64,000 nucleotides of DNA from Zarea fungicola. Taxonomy: Eukaryota; Ascomycota; Sordariomycetes; Hypocreales; Cordycipitaceae. The DNA lies in assembly GCA_900169235.1 (NCBI GenBank), contig FWCC01000078.1, positions 1 to 64,000 of the forward strand. The letters are read 5' to 3'. Of this stretch, positions 22,168-34,842 are shown piece by piece; the first letter of the stretch is position 1, and every line of letters starts with the position of its first letter. A model generated the notes under the pieces. It saw only the letters and a program-made list of their open reading frames with translations. It searched no databases and was not told the DNA's origin. Position numbers and translations under genes: made by a program.

Positions 22168-24844
22168 ATGGCCGAGGATGAAGTACAAAACTCAGAGGTC
22201 CGCGACACCGTCCCCAAAGAATATGGCGATATTTTTCTTGCCGCAAGGGCCGGCGACCTTGCCGCTGTCAAAGAGTTTGCCGAGAAGGAGAAAGATAACT
22301 TTGACATAAACAAGACGGCTAGCGATACATACCCGCGTACCGCATTCTCAATTGCCTGCGAGAACGGCCACCACGAGGTGGCCGAGTACCTGCTGGAGTG
22401 TGGCGCCGACTTGGAAAGAGACGACTTGGAAAAAGAAGTCTACGTGTCGCTACTCCACTGGGGCGCACAAGAAGGCCGCACCAAGGTTGTGGAGTTATTA
22501 GAAAAGAAGAACATCAATATTAACGTAAGAAACGACCTTGGCAGGACTGCTTTGTGGCTCGCCGCACAGAGCGGGCGTGAGGAAATAGTCAGAATACTCC
22601 TCAATAATCCTGAGACGGACAGAAACTCTGCAGAAGAGTGGCTCCGGAGAACGCCATTATCTATAGCTGCCGAACATGGTCGGGTAGGTGTGGTTGAGGT
22701 CCTCCTTGGTGACGCCTTGGTCAACCCGGCCTGGCGCGATAACGGACAGCAGACGCCACTATATCTCGCTGCCAAAAATGGCCATGAAGATATTGTTGAG
22801 CTTCTTGCCCGTGCGACACCTCTTACAATGGACTACGCCGACTTCATGGGCAGTACCCCGCTGATGGTAGCCGCGGAAAAAGGGCATTTTGAGGTGGTGA
22901 GTTGGCTACTCGGGCAGGCACAGGTGAACCCGCTGCGGCGAGGTATGCTGGATTGGACAGCTTTGATATACGCACTACATGCTGAGCACAGTCGCATAGT
23001 TCATCTTTTGATGCCCCGCGACAACATCTCGCTGCATTCATTAGTCAAACAAACACGGATGTTAAAGTTCGCGGATCGCGTCAGCGAGATTATCCCGAGT
23101 CCGCCACCACCAGCAGCAGGGCGCGAATCCGGAGAAGCATCGCTTTCATTGGCCAAGTCTCTGTTGAAACAAGGGTATAATGTTAATACTAAAAACGATG
23201 CTGGTATCACCCCCCTTCAGTCCGCAGTACAGGCCGAGCGTTTGCAGAGCGTTGATTTCCTGATACGCGAGCATGCGTCGATGGAGGGCATAGCAGTATC
23301 CGAATGGAGAGCTCTACTCGCGCCGGAAGCCAAAGAAGCTGCTTTGCTCTTAACCCCAGTTTTCGTTCGTGCCATAAGCGCAGACGAGGTGAGCCGAACT
23401 GCTGAAAACGGCCCGTCCGCGCTGCTTCCGGATATAATTGGGACAAAAGGCCTGGTGCATGTCATCCACGCTGGCTCTGGTCGTGCTGTTGCTAACAATC
23501 TACAGGGTACCTGGCGAAATGGCCTCATGGGGCGACATTCACAAGACAATGTTCCGCGATGCCCAGCTATCCGGCTACTGGGGAACAGGTGCACTGAAGC
23601 TGCGCATCGTCTATCTGGATAATTTTGGCGACGTTAGTGCGTCTATATTGTTTGCTTTGCCTGTCGAGGCAAACGCCTCCCAAGAAGACCTTGACATGCA
23701 GCAGGAGAGCGAAATAAAGATAGCCTGGAGGACCATAAAACACTCAAAGGAGCCGATATTTTACTTATGCTCGCTTCCCGACGGCTGGGCACCCAATGCT
23801 GAGTTTGAAATACAGGTCATGATCAAGATTGCTGAGGCATGGGCATCTGCATGTCGCCAGGCCAAGCATCAACTGGCCGCTATTGTGAGTAGCTTGAGCT
23901 TTAGAGCGAGTGGGCTGACCCCTAACGCAACTTTAGCGTGATACTCAGTTGAGTTCCGAGGGAAGGAGCCCGGAGCTGATGAATCGAATTGCAAAACTTG
24001 CAAAGAGACTGGCTTTTTATCGGGTTGAAATGGAGAAGCAACTCACTGACGCACGTGCCTTTCTAACGAAATACAGTATCGTCGATAATCGCTATACGGC
24101 TAGGATACAGTCCTTGCTTAAGACAGAATGGGAGAAGAAGATTGGCGATGAGCTAAAAGAGTTGGAGCAAGACGTGCGTGACGTGCTGCAAATCGTGAGT
24201 CTTTCTGATGGTTTCCCTTGTCTGTTAAACAATTTCAACTAATAGTACAAGGAATTTGCATGGGCCTCCATATCTGAGACGAGAATCTCTACCAGGCTCT
24301 CACAGAACGTTATGCTTCTCACATATGTGAGCATCTTTTACTTGCCCCTGGCGTATTGCGCGGTAGGTCTGCTACTCCTGTCGTTGTCCTGTTGCTACGG
24401 TGCACCAGACACTCTAGTTGGCACAGCTACTGACAAGGTCTTCATTACTAGGCTCTCTGGGCTATCCCAAACATCATGTCTGCAGACACAAAAGTTCCTT
24501 TTATCCAGACGTCTGTGGCCGTCGCAGCAATTACGCTGCTGATTGCCTTTAATATTGAAAGCATTTTGGCCCTGATCATTTGGGTTTACGACAAGGCAAG
24601 GGACGGGATTATGAAGGCTATGCAGGAGGACAGCACAAGTAAGAAGTGGCAAGGAAGAGGCAACGACTTGAGGTTCCTCCACCCTCGCTCCAAGACCAGG
24701 TCTGAGTGGTGGCTCTGTTGCTATCCGCTGGTTTTGGCGTGGCGGTGGCTAAGAAAATGGCAGACGACAACGGCGGCTGCCAAAAATAGCAATGCCAGCA
24801 GTAGCGACGCAACACCACCAAAAGCTCAGGTGGAGGCAGTATAG
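22168..24844 (+). CDS. Ankyrin-repeat protein with C-terminal CorA-like transporter domain
   Basis: Starts at ATG 22168. Ankyrin repeats fill about residues 15-290 (repeated TPLxxAAxxGHxxVVxxLL pattern). Further exons are 23937..24194, 24246..24362 and 24452..24844, with introns of 52, 51 and 89 bp, all phase 0. The C-terminal part has a long charged helical stretch (AFLTKYSIVDNRYTARIQSL) and two membrane helices (LTYVSIFYLPLAYCAALWAI and an IESILALIIWVY-ended helix), the layout of fungal ankyrin/CorA-like proteins. I see no GMN motif, so Mg2+ transport is uncertain. One junction is unclear: frame 1 runs to about 23505 but the next conserved block is in frame 2. Either an intron 23389..23449 (good GTGAGC donor, poor AAAAG acceptor) or a one-base frameshift near 23500 joins them. 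The intron model gives 807 residues. Confidence 0.8.
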
Positions 24845-25136
24845 TGCTGCAGCGGACATGTGATGTACTGCTTGAACTTGCGAAGGACAGTCTCGAACGC
24901 TTTTGTATATCAGAAGGTTTTTTGCAGCCAAGTACATAGCCTTTGAAGTGTTTGTTGGTATGTGCAGTGTCCGTGCCTATTATTGTTCGTAAAAGTGAAA
25001 GAAATCCGCAGCTCATGTGACCTTTTATTTGCTGGTAAAAGATTTCGGCTTCGCATATAATGCATCTTGCTAAACTGCCTGTGCTATGCTACCGAGATAT
25101 GCCCAAAGCTGAGCTTTGACAGGTACGAGCATTATT

Positions 25137-26193
25137 CTAGCCAATAAGCCTCAAGCTTTCGTCCCATAGCCTCTCGGCACTTTTTTGGTCATAGACATGT
25201 TTGGCGTGACCAGATGCTAGAACCTCTGTATTGCCGTCCCACGGCTCACTCTCTTGACAATCTTCCAGAAATTTGCCTCCCCTACCTTCCCATTCCCGTC
25301 CCACAGCGGCCCATACAGTAGTCGCTGCCCCTTGCTCTGCACTCTTCATTTTGGCTGCTACGGCAGGGCGAGAATTGATTGCTTCCAAACTTGATGCAGC
25401 AGTCATTCTGTTTAGTGACGTTCCGGCGATGCCACCTGGATGAACAGCTAGTCCATGCAAACCTTGACTGCCAAATTGTCGTTCAATTTCAAGTGCCATG
25501 TAAATGTTGGCTGTCTTGGACTGCGCGTAAGCCAGTAACGGCTCATACGTTCTATCATCGAGATTAAGATCGTGGAATCGTATGCCCGACTGCCTGTGAC
25601 CTGATGCAGAGACAGTGACTACTCGCGAGGCAAAGTCAGAGCATGATGATGCTAGCAGGGCTTGCTTCAACTCTTGCAGGAGTGCGAAATGTGCGAGATG
25701 ATTGATTCCAAAGTGTTGTTCAAATCCATCCTCTGTAGTGCTCTTCGGGTACCCACGGATGCCTAGTAAAAAACAGTTAGAACGCGCTGGCTTTTACATC
25801 GGAACACTGACCTGCATTACAGATCAGACAATTGAGTTGCCCGTTTGTCCTCTGTAAAAGCTCCTTGGCCAATGCACGAACGCTGCTGAGGGAACCCTGA
25901 TCTACGAAAATATATTCAATTTTCCCGGGCTTCCCGTCCCTTGATAATTCATCCACTGTTGCCTTCCCTTTCTCTGCATCTCGCCCCGTAATATAGACGT
26001 CTGCTCCAGTTGCGTGGAGAGCCCTGGTAGTTTCACGACCTATCCCGAATGTGCCTCCAGTAATTAGAATTACTTTGCCCACGAGTTTTCCATCTAGGTT
26101 CTGGTCTCGGATGATCTTCAAGGCACTAGGACGCGCATCTCCCGGTCCATTTGGATCGCGATGATCGGAAGCGTACGGCGCCAAGTTCGACAT
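25137..26193 (-). CDS. Short-chain dehydrogenase/reductase (SDR)
   Basis: Two exons, 25812..26193 and 25137..25762, with a 49-bp intron (GTCAGT...TACTAG, phase 1), giving 335 residues, normal for the WW-oxidoreductase/retinol-dehydrogenase-like fungal SDRs. The NAD(P)-binding motif TGGTFGIG is at about residues 44-51, the NAG strand spans the intron, catalytic Ser lies in TVSASGH, and the YAQSK catalytic Tyr/Lys pair follows. The PGG loop after it is also typical. ATG at 26193 is preferred over the upstream in-frame extension because the family starts shortly before the Rossmann fold. The substrate cannot be told. A decayed SDR lies just upstream on the same strand. Confidence 0.92.
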
Positions 26194-26350
26194 TTTCACA
26201 CTGAAAGACAAAAGGTGTGTTAATAATGCATATCCGTAACTTTGATTCGCAAGCCGCAACTGCAAAGGGTGTAGTGTATCTCAGGTCCCGGCAAACGACA
26301 GTATAAGTATATTTACAACAGCTTGGATTTATTGGGACAGCGGACGTAAA

Positions 26351-26446
26351 GCATTAATGCCGTTATGTCCATACCGCATATGCCAGGCGACTTATAATGC
26401 ATTAATGCCGTTATTTCCATCCAGATATACCAAGCAACTTGGTTAA
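26351..26446 (+). repeat. Two-copy 48-bp tandem repeat
   Basis: GCATTAATGCCGTTAT starts at 26351 and again at 26399, and the following bases remain similar (TCCAT, ATAT, CCA), giving two diverged 48-bp units upstream of the SDR gene. Confidence 0.7.
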
Positions 26447-26499
26447 TGTGGGGCAGTACAATGTGTTCAAAAGGGTTTAGAACTGTTAAAGACATGTTC

Positions 26500-26808
26500 C
26501 CGCGTCGTGTAAGACTTTAGGCTGATGAGATCTGAACAGGGATACTTGAACCTAGCATCGTTTACAACCACGTCAATTTGGTCGAAATTCGCATGACCGA
26601 TTTTGGCAGCTTTCAAAACACCGGCCTCACTGGTAATGTCCAGAGCTAGGGGAAGAAAGTTTGAGGTGTCGCACCTCTTTGCAATAAGGCTGAGCGACTA
26701 TCTATTCCGAGCAGTAGCTATGAAGTGCGCACCAGAATTCAAAGTTTCCTCAACTATTGCCCTCCCCAGTCCACGTGAAGAGCCTGGGACAAATTACACT
26801 TTTGCCAT
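26500..26808 (-). pseudogene. Decayed SDR gene, N-terminal part only
   Basis: From an ATG at 26808 the minus strand reads MAKV, stop, then FVPGSSRGLGRAIVEETL, an SDR glycine-rich loop. A further stop follows ATARNR, then LPLALDITSEAGVLKAAK and QIDVVVNDAR, where SDRs have the NNAG strand. Both stops, and P in place of T before GSSRGLG, are expected from point mutation of a normal SDR. The catalytic half is absent. It is closer to the AKVWLVTGSS class than to the intact neighbour, so it is probably not a recent duplicate. Confidence 0.75.
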
Positions 26809-28385
26809 TTTAATCAAAATTCGCCTTGAGCTGTTGGTGATATGTTGTGTTATGATGAAGAGATGCAGGTTTTCTGTAATTTATCAGCGGGAAAGACGCC
26901 TTCTAATAGATTGAATTCGATATTGTTTGGAGGACTTGATGCTGACCCCTGAGGATTTGGGGGTAGATAGAACATGCCGTAGTGCGCAGAAAAAGGGTGC
27001 ATTATGCGGGCCGCGTGTGGAAATTGGATGTGCTCATATTCAAAAACCAAGTTCGAGTATCCAGGACTAAGGCGGAGCGCCGAAGTCTAGCAAATTTATC
27101 GTTGCTGGCAACGCCTCGCACTAAATTCTTCACAGTGCTGCCAAGGCACGCCCCAGCCAGCTAAATAACCATGCAGAGGGACTACTCCCCAGTCCATACT
27201 GGATACCAGCTATTGCATACTCGTAACTCTACCAATAAAAATTGTGTATGTGGGTGAGAATCCCAAGTGTCAAGCCATCCGATTCACTAGTCTCAATGCA
27301 GACACCTATGCACTCCGTCATCCTATCAGTTAGACTAACGTACGTGCAGGGTTAAGTTATTATTTACCATAGTCTTCGCCAATCTCCCATTTAAGATATG
27401 CCTCCTATTTCATCCAAGACACGTAGTGGCAGCGGTGCCGCTCCCAGCAAAACCAGGTGCACACTTGACAGATTAGATTTACGAGCCTATCCTCATTATT
27501 GACATATGGATGAGCATTGGTAGAACGACGGAGAGAAGTTGAACTTGAAATCTCTAAATAGCACCCTAAAATATGTCTACATTAAATTTTGGCGGTCTAT
27601 AGCTTGATCCTTACGGTATTGATATAACACTATATTCAAGGTATTTGTGGACGGGCCCCAAAGGGACAATATCAGTCAACTGGCCACCACGGCCATCATT
27701 AGCGATTAGGCCAAAATCCACAGAAAGCATTCGTGTTGCCTAACCCAACGGCTTTAGACAACCAGTTACGTCTATTTCCGTACATCTAACTTAAAAACGT
27801 GGGTCTAATTTTTAATATGATTTAACCTACAGTCATGTTGGATTGACTCGTGAAACCCATTCCCTAGCTCGCACGTGTAAGACTTTAAGTTGCTGACGTT
27901 TCACCGCCCAGTTTGAACGGCCAAGACTGGTCAACAACGCTACTTGTACGCGGAACCCACAAATGAATCCACAAAAGAAATGAAACAGCGATGTGGATAA
28001 CTGGCACATTATAACTCTATTATAATATCTTCGCTTTGGAAGGTGAGTGGCTTGTCTTAAAGTTGGAAGCCTGCGATGTGGGGAACATAGAGTCGTGCTG
28101 ATCGGTAAACCCTCCGTATTGTGAAAAGAAGTTTTTCCAGGACTGTGCTTATAAATGCGGGCCATTTCGGTCAAGGATAGTGCAGAACTGCCGTTAGATT
28201 ATGACCAAGTATTTCTCCGTCTGACTTGGGGCGCAGGATTAACAGTGCTGACCTCCTTTTCTTTATTAGCAGTCACGGACTAAAAATATTTTGCTGAATA
28301 CATTGTAAGCCTGCCTTGAACTTTATAAACTTTCTTTCTTTAACTCTTATGAGTATAAATATCAATTGCATTTACACGAAGATAC
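26809..28385. other. AT-rich intergenic region
   Basis: About 1.6 kb without a supported gene, AT-rich and rich in TpA. It precedes the GMC pseudogene. Confidence 0.5.
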
Positions 28386-30130
28386 ATGGCAAGTTCCAAC
28401 AAGACTAAAATGCCTTCATACCTGCATTCCATTGTATATGACTTCATCATTGTGGGTGCTGGCCCTGCCGGATGCGCTTTAGCTTCAACACTGGCTGCAA
28501 GCCCTGCGGCACCTACGGTACTCCTTGTTGAAGCGGGCGACAACAACCAGGATGAGAATTTACGCATCGACGCAAATAAATACGTTCAACACCAGAACCC
28601 AGCACAGGCTTGGGGGTATACAAGCGCGCCAGAGCCAGGCTTAGGCGACCGTGTTTTGGAGCTGTCCCATGGGAAAGGGCTAGGTGGTAGTAGTGTGGTC
28701 AATTTTACAGTATGGAGTGAAGGATCACGCGATGATATGGACTTTATGGTGAAGTTCACTAATGATAATTCATAGGCGTAGGATAAGGTCAAAGAGCGAT
28801 ATAAGAGACTAACTACCTATAATATGGATATCCACTAGGAATATAAGCTATATATCGAGCCAAACGTGGCCAACGTTGGAAAGCGAGGACCATTGCGTAT
28901 TGGCTATCCAGCTGTACACGACCCAGAGATAACAGGACTTATTGATGTCTTTTTAGACAATGGTGTCTCTATCTGCAAAAATGCAAACAATAGGAATCCA
29001 CTTAATATAGCCATCTACCCAGTGACGTCGCACCGTGGCAGACGAAGCACATCTGCCGATTTACTACCCTCATCGTGCAGAATCTCGTGGTCCTTACAAA
29101 CTGCACCGTGCACCGAGTCTTATTCGAAGGCAGGACAGCCACTGGCATTATCACGCACGATGGGCGGACAATTCATGCAAGGAAAGAGGTCATCCTCTCA
29201 AGCGGTGCAATGGATTCACCTAAAATACTCATGCACTCTGGTATTGGACCAGCTGATCAACTAGCCACGTTTGGTATCCCAGTTCTCTATGCAAACCCAA
29301 ATGTTGGTCAAAACTTCCAAGATCATGTTGGCGTCGTACTACGCTGGCAGCGCGCAGAACACACGTCGATCAAGCCTGCATACTTTCGCGACAAGAAGGC
29401 GCAAAGCGCCGCTCTGAACGAGTGGCAGCAGTTCGGTACAGGACCACTAGCATCTATCGGGTGCACCAATTCTCTAGGCTTTTTCAAAAGCGATGCTGTA
29501 CTAGCCAGTATGGAATTCTCTAGGCTCCCTGCTCAACAAAAGGCACACATGACGGCCCCAACCATGCCAATGTACGAGGTGGCACTTGGGGCTACAGCGC
29601 CTGAGTATTACCTAGATCCCGAAAATGCGCCTGCGATTGCAACAGCCTTTGTAATTTTGCATAATCTGCAAAGTCGCGGTAGTTGCACATTACAGTCCGC
29701 TGACCCCAGTGTTCCACTGGTGTTCAACACAGGCTTCTTGAGCCATCCCTTCGATCAACGCTTGGCTATTGAGAGTATGAAGGAGACCATGCGTGTAATG
29801 CAGTCGGAAGCTTTCCAAAAAGATCATGTACGGACATTGCAAGGACCAAAAAGTATCAATGAGGAAGATGTTCTCGAGTTTTGGCACAACAAAGCCAGCA
29901 CAGCTTGGCACATGAGCAGTACTTGCAGCATGGCCGGCGTCGAGGACGAGGACGGTAACACCGAAGGAGGTGTCGTGGATCGAGATTTCCGCGTTCATGG
30001 CACAACAGGCCTGCGCGTAGTGGACAATAGCATTTTTCCCTTTATACATTCGGCACACATACAAGCTCATGCCTATCAGGTTGGTCTGATTGCAGCCGAA
30101 AAGATAATTAGGGAGCATAAACTTGACTAA
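28386..30130 (+). pseudogene. GMC oxidoreductase (FAD-dependent) pseudogene
   Basis: Starts at ATG 28386. DFIIVGAGPAGCALAS and the later VEAG give the Rossmann FAD site, and the GGSSVVNFTVWSEGSRDD region is the GMC signature area. In-frame TAGs follow at 28773, 28779 and 28836. The first two stand where SWAWDKVKERY-type sequence is expected (TGG to TAG) and the third probably replaces CAG. A frameshift near 29065 moves the frame. From there an open 3' half continues to 30130, with HARKEVILSSGAMDSPKIL (second GMC signature), the catalytic His in AWHMSSTCSMAGVE, and SAHIQAHAY near the end. Intact proteins are about 560 residues. The stops fit G:C-to-A:T transitions, as repeat-induced point mutation gives. 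Family members oxidise alcohols, glucose or choline. Confidence 0.85.
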
Positions 30131-33100
30131 ATTTGCTCTACCACCAAAACGAAGTCAATCATGGTCGAATATCATTCTGCAACTAGCAGAGAGATTACAA
30201 TGGAGGACAAAACCATTACGCTATTAAGCAAGGAGCCAGTTTACCTAGCTAGTTTTAACCCTATTGAAAGTGTACTCTTTGCAGCACTTTATGCAGACAA
30301 GACTGTGGAGCTACCGTGTGGCGAATAACTCTAAGGCTAAGAAGCAAGGAGCAGGGACTTTGTGAAGTCAAGACTTCTACGAAACTGCTTCTCAAACAAC
30401 CGAAATCGAACGAGCAAGGCGAAAAATACAGTGACAAAACTTGATGCTGAGAAATTATTGGTGAATGCCTGCCCTTGTGTCATTCGAGTATCTACACCAA
30501 AACCGAAAGGCATGATGCTAGCTCTGTCGCTTGTGTGGATTCCTAGACTCCAGTGAAATTAAATTGTATTCTATCCTATGCTATCCTGTTTCATAACAGT
30601 ATTCAAGGGGCCGTTTTTATTCATGGTCGGAGTTAGCTGTGCAAAGTCCAGCGCTGGGAAAAGCCACCTATTGCACCAAAAACCGGCCGGAAATCCTGGG
30701 AATCACACTTTTCGTCTGTACACAACCTGTTTTAGGGTAGGCAGTAGTAAATTAAGATACTACAATATCATACTATCATGCTATGTGCGTTAATCACTAA
30801 GCTTAACCAGTTATGTATAGATATTATGGATATACTGTTGATGGGGCTACGTTCGTGGGTCTTGCTAGAGCGGAGCGGCCATGGAGTAATTTGCTGGGCT
30901 TATAAAAGAGACTTTAATTGATGCTCTTCGGGCACCGTCACCAGGAAGTTTTGCACTATCCCATTCTTATTAATATACCTTGACCCATAGGGTGCTAAGA
31001 TGTATAATCATTAGCCGCATGCTGGAGCAAAGTAATGTCCAAGTCGGCTACAGTGGCCGGTTTTATCGGACTTATGCCCAGAGCTCCAGTTTACTCCATA
31101 CGAAAGCGCCGCAAGCGGAACCGCGGAGCATCCTAACATACAACTACGAACAGAATGCATACCAGTGCTTTAATTGAACGGCTGCGGAGCTCCCATGCCC
31201 TGCTTCTGAGGCGGTGACGACGCGAGCATTGACTCGAGCCGGCCGTTGTTCTTGGTGGATGCTCCAGTGTTCGACAACTGTCTGTAAAGCAATCTCACAC
31301 AGGCCTGACCAACGGCGGGGTCTGGTGAAGTCCGATGCATGCAGGACAAATTCGGATACCTTGTTGAGGAAAATCGAGAGGAAATGGGGAATAGCGGCCG
31401 GACAGGTGTGAGCTGCGACAACATCCACGACCGTTGCGGGGGTTTTGCAGATTAAACCGGTAGCAACGGCGACTCTTGCTCAGATGATAAGGAATCAGCT
31501 CCGTGGACATGCTTTAAGTAAACCGAACACTAGGCCTTTCTTTAAATGACAGTTGGGCATAGCCAGCGCCGACTGCTATGACTACAAGTTTAGCAATGAA
31601 GTTATCCCTAAACAGCGCCGCAGCAACGGTTGTCTATTCCAGGCGCCAATCTGCTGATTTTGATTAATCAGGTCAACGTGCCTGGATTTCCCCACTACCT
31701 CCCGCTTATAATGGCATATTTGACATTTTGGCGACGAGTCATGAGTTGTTGGGAAAGGCTGTTGCTTCTAGTTTAATATAAACGGGACCAATAGCTTTGT
31801 TCTGCGTACCTTGTTCGGAACTTCGGAATTGTTCCCGAATCTGCACTCCCGAACGTTCCATAAATCTGACCGGTATGTCTCCGGGGCAAGATACCAGAGA
31901 AATTAATCAAGTTATAGCCCACTTGACCGCCATTCATCTCTGACCCATCGCGCATCAGCGGCACCATCCCACTGTACATCGTCATCGGCTTAACGACCGC
32001 AATAATGGTCGTAATTCCGGAAATACTGCATTATATGCAGTAGCGTCGCTTAGTTCGCAGAGCTAGCCGCGATTTGACTCGTGTACTCCGTACGAGGACG
32101 AAGTATGAAAAACTCCAACTGTATTGCGCGACCCGACCAACCGTGTAACCAAGTAACAAACTAGCCCATGTCAAACTACGGTGCTCCAAATCTCGGCCAA
32201 CCCGCCAACTGCAGTTTGACCCATTACATTGGATGCCACGTGGACCATCCATATTTGGTCTATCTCCGTTAAATCCATATGTTTAGCGAGGATGTTACAT
32301 GATGTCCATTGTATTTGTGCTGAAAACGGATGTAATTGATGTATTTAGCTGTACTTATGGCAGGTTTGGAGATAGTTTCTGGCCCGTGCCTCAATTGTCT
32401 GCATCTTGACTCAAGGGGTGTCAGGACCAGTATGCTGGGTAACCACTTGGCCACAGAGACCTAAAAAAAAATCAAGTAATGTCCAGCTGGTGGAGGGGAT
32501 CCCTAGCATCCAGTATTAACCTTCTAGGTCCGTGACAAGCTGCGAGTGCTGCGCTGGGACAGTCTATGAATTCAAAAAGTCCCAACCCTAGGCTTCATGC
32601 CGTAGCGAAATATCTAGTTAGGTTGCTACCTCGGTGGCTTATCAAGAGTGTACGAGTGCTGGTCACTCATATTCAGCTGTTGCAGAACTTGGTCGCATTA
32701 AGAATTCAACCTCATCCCTTGCGAGCTCTGGTACAACTTGGTGAAAGAGTAGCAGTATACCAGATTAAGGCGTGCTATGTGTCACAGTTTTGTAAGACAT
32801 GAATACGTCCTGCTTGATCAATTTTGTGTTGCGGTGTAGGCAATGTAATAGCCCACTGACACTCTCTCGCATCCGTTTTGTTGCTTATTACTTGTAGCAT
32901 CCTTGGCTGCTTGCTGGTACATACATCTTTTTCTCGATTAACTAGTTGCTTTAAGGCCAGATCAGATAACAGAAAGCAATTCTTTACATCATGGACTTCA
33001 TTTATATGTTGTCAACGCACCGGCGAAGTTCTCAACTTGTCATATTTTTCTACTTCAGTATAAACGCACCCGCCACGTAAAAATTGGCATTGCCAAAGCC

Positions 33101-33137
33101 ATCTTTCACAATGCTATGCTGGAGTAATCTATAAAAT
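30131..33137. other. Gene-poor region with relics
   Basis: About 3 kb with no intact gene. A GC-richer block at about 31170-31510 (minus) reads in two frames as protein-like sequence (PAAIPHFLSIFLNKVSEFVL; LASSPPQKQGMGAPQPF) and ends in TAA. A second piece at about 31773-32010 (minus) reads MTMYSGMVPLMRDG and then NLINFSGILPRRHTG. Both look like decayed exons, families not recognised. The rest is AT-rich. Confidence 0.35.
32410..32535. repeat. Dispersed repeat, copy 1
   Basis: About 120 bp matching 43012-43134, sharing TCAAGTAATGTCCAGCTG, AGCATCCA, ACCTTCTAGGT and GGCCAC-GAGACC blocks in the same order and spacing, at roughly 80 percent identity by eye. Neither copy lies in a recognised gene. 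Probably a mobile-element or gene fragment. Confidence 0.65.
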
Positions 33138-33752
33138 TCAACCCGGCATCCAGATGCTACGAATGTTGATATCGTTTCTGCAACCTGAGTAGTTGCGGAT
33201 AACAAAGGAGATTTGCGCACAGGCAGCATCGACGTAGGCGTTGATTTGCGTCGTACGGCCAGAAATCCACATAGACCTGCCGCTGCCACGGCTATCGCTC
33301 CACAAACCATAGCACATCTGTGAGGTTGGCGAATTCACCCATCCAATCTGGTCTGACTCGTGGCAGTCGAGCCACGAGTAGGCAATGGCCCAAGCAGTCA
33401 TGTCACGCCCGCTAAGCTTCTCAGTAGCTGGCGACAACTCGGCCACAGCGGCATTGTCTTCTGTAACCCAGTAGTCAGGCAGCGTTCCAAAATCGTTGGT
33501 CAAGACCCATTTAGTGTTGGTATCTGGAACACTGCCATTATAGTCAGCCGCCCATAGGCGGCCAGGGTGCGCTGCCCGTACAGCGTCGTCCAGCTTAACA
33601 GGAGCAAGCCTCTATTATTAGAGAACTTATTTAGTAAGAGTTGAAATATGTAGAGTTTCATGTCAAGTCAGTGAACGTACTGTAGTCGACGCCTGCCCAA
33701 GGTTGGCGAGCAAAAGACAGCTCAACGTCTGAAACAGAGTTGAAGGCTGCAT
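33138..33752 (-). CDS. Secreted cysteine-containing protein, paralog A
   Basis: Two exons, 33681..33752 and 33138..33611, with a 69-bp intron (GTACGT...AATAG, phase 0), giving 181 residues. Exon 1 encodes almost exactly the signal peptide (MQPSTLFQTLSCLLLANLGQ). The mature protein has four cysteines, LTND and CYGLW motifs, and no recognised domain. The protein at 34843 on the other strand shares the LTND element and the cysteine pattern: 30 residues between Cys2 and Cys3 and 12 between Cys3 and Cys4 in both. A TATATAAG box lies at 33849-33856, about 100 bp before the ATG. Probably an extracellular effector-like protein (inference); molecular role unknown. Confidence 0.75.
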
Positions 33753-33848
33753 TTTTTGCAGAGATGGATAAGTAGAGTGCTGGTTTTCGGTTGATTGCTT
33801 TGTCGCTAAAGTAACCAGGCAATTGTAACCAAGTGTGCTGCTGGGACA

Positions 33849-33856
33849 CTTATATA
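33849..33856 (-). promoter_or_regulatory. TATA box of secreted paralog A
   Basis: TATATAAG on the minus strand, about 97-104 bp upstream of the ATG at 33752. Confidence 0.5.
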
Positions 33857-34733
33857 GCTCAGCTGCTAGGTATATCCAACAAGGAGATATATATTGTTAA
33901 AGGAAGACATACCGGTCGGTGCCTTAGGCAGGCTAAATCGCATTGATGGAACTTACCGAAAGAGACTTTACCCTAAATTGCCATATTTTTCTTGTTTTAC
34001 AAGTTATTACGGCAGAAAACTTCGCCAGAAGAGCATACCGGTGTCGGTCCTCTCAAGGTGGATCGAGAGGACGTCACGAAGGCAATACAACAAGGATGCT
34101 TTCTTAACTTCCATTGGGAAGTTGTTGAGCATCCAGGCCTCGCTCGGTTTTGCTAAAATCTCACTCAGCCGCCCTACGCGGCGGTAATGCTCCACCATTA
34201 AGGCTCAACGCCACATATTTCTTTGGCTATTCTAGTTATTTAGCTTAAAAAGGGAAGATAAGCATGAAATCATTTCACGCCATTCCCAGCGCAGCAGCTT
34301 ACAAGAAGTAACAAATTCTTTATGGTCTAGAGACAGTTGTCAAGTCCGACGCGTGGAGGCAAGCTCCATAGAGGAGAACCTTAGAAGAACCTTCGGCGAA
34401 ATTATGGAGCTTCATTTTACCTTGGTAAGCTCCAAGAATACGTAAAAAATTTAAAATTGATATCTGAATCAATGCATTTGATATGTTGGCTCCAAAAGCA
34501 TACGTCGGTACTTCTACCGGCTCTTGACAAGCGAGTAATGTACAGAGCAAATCCAGGAATACCGGTATCGGACAGTAATCGATGGTGGCATTGCCATCGG
34601 CTTTACGGCTCTAAGACGCATGATGAAGAGTCAATGCATTGAGGCACGTGGTACTAGACTTTTGAAATGCTAGGTAGACGAGAAAGAACAGAGATTCTCT
34701 GATAGCTGATGCATGAGAGGATCGTGACCGAAA

Positions 34734-34740
34734 TATAAAG
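34734..34740 (+). promoter_or_regulatory. TATA box of secreted paralog B
   Basis: TATAAAG, about 103-109 bp upstream of the ATG at 34843, followed by a CT/CA-rich leader. Confidence 0.5.
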
Positions 34741-34842
34741 AGCCTGCTCCAGAACCACCCTCTGACGTTTTCTTATCCATACTCATCTTTAAAAGTACTC
34801 ACTGACTGACTATCTGAGTTCAATCTATTACTATCTATCAAC

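Larger units (their letters stand above)
33753..34842. other. Divergent promoter region between secreted paralogs A and B
   Basis: About 1.1 kb between two divergent starts, AT-rich, no supported gene. Contains both TATA boxes listed separately. Confidence 0.5.
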
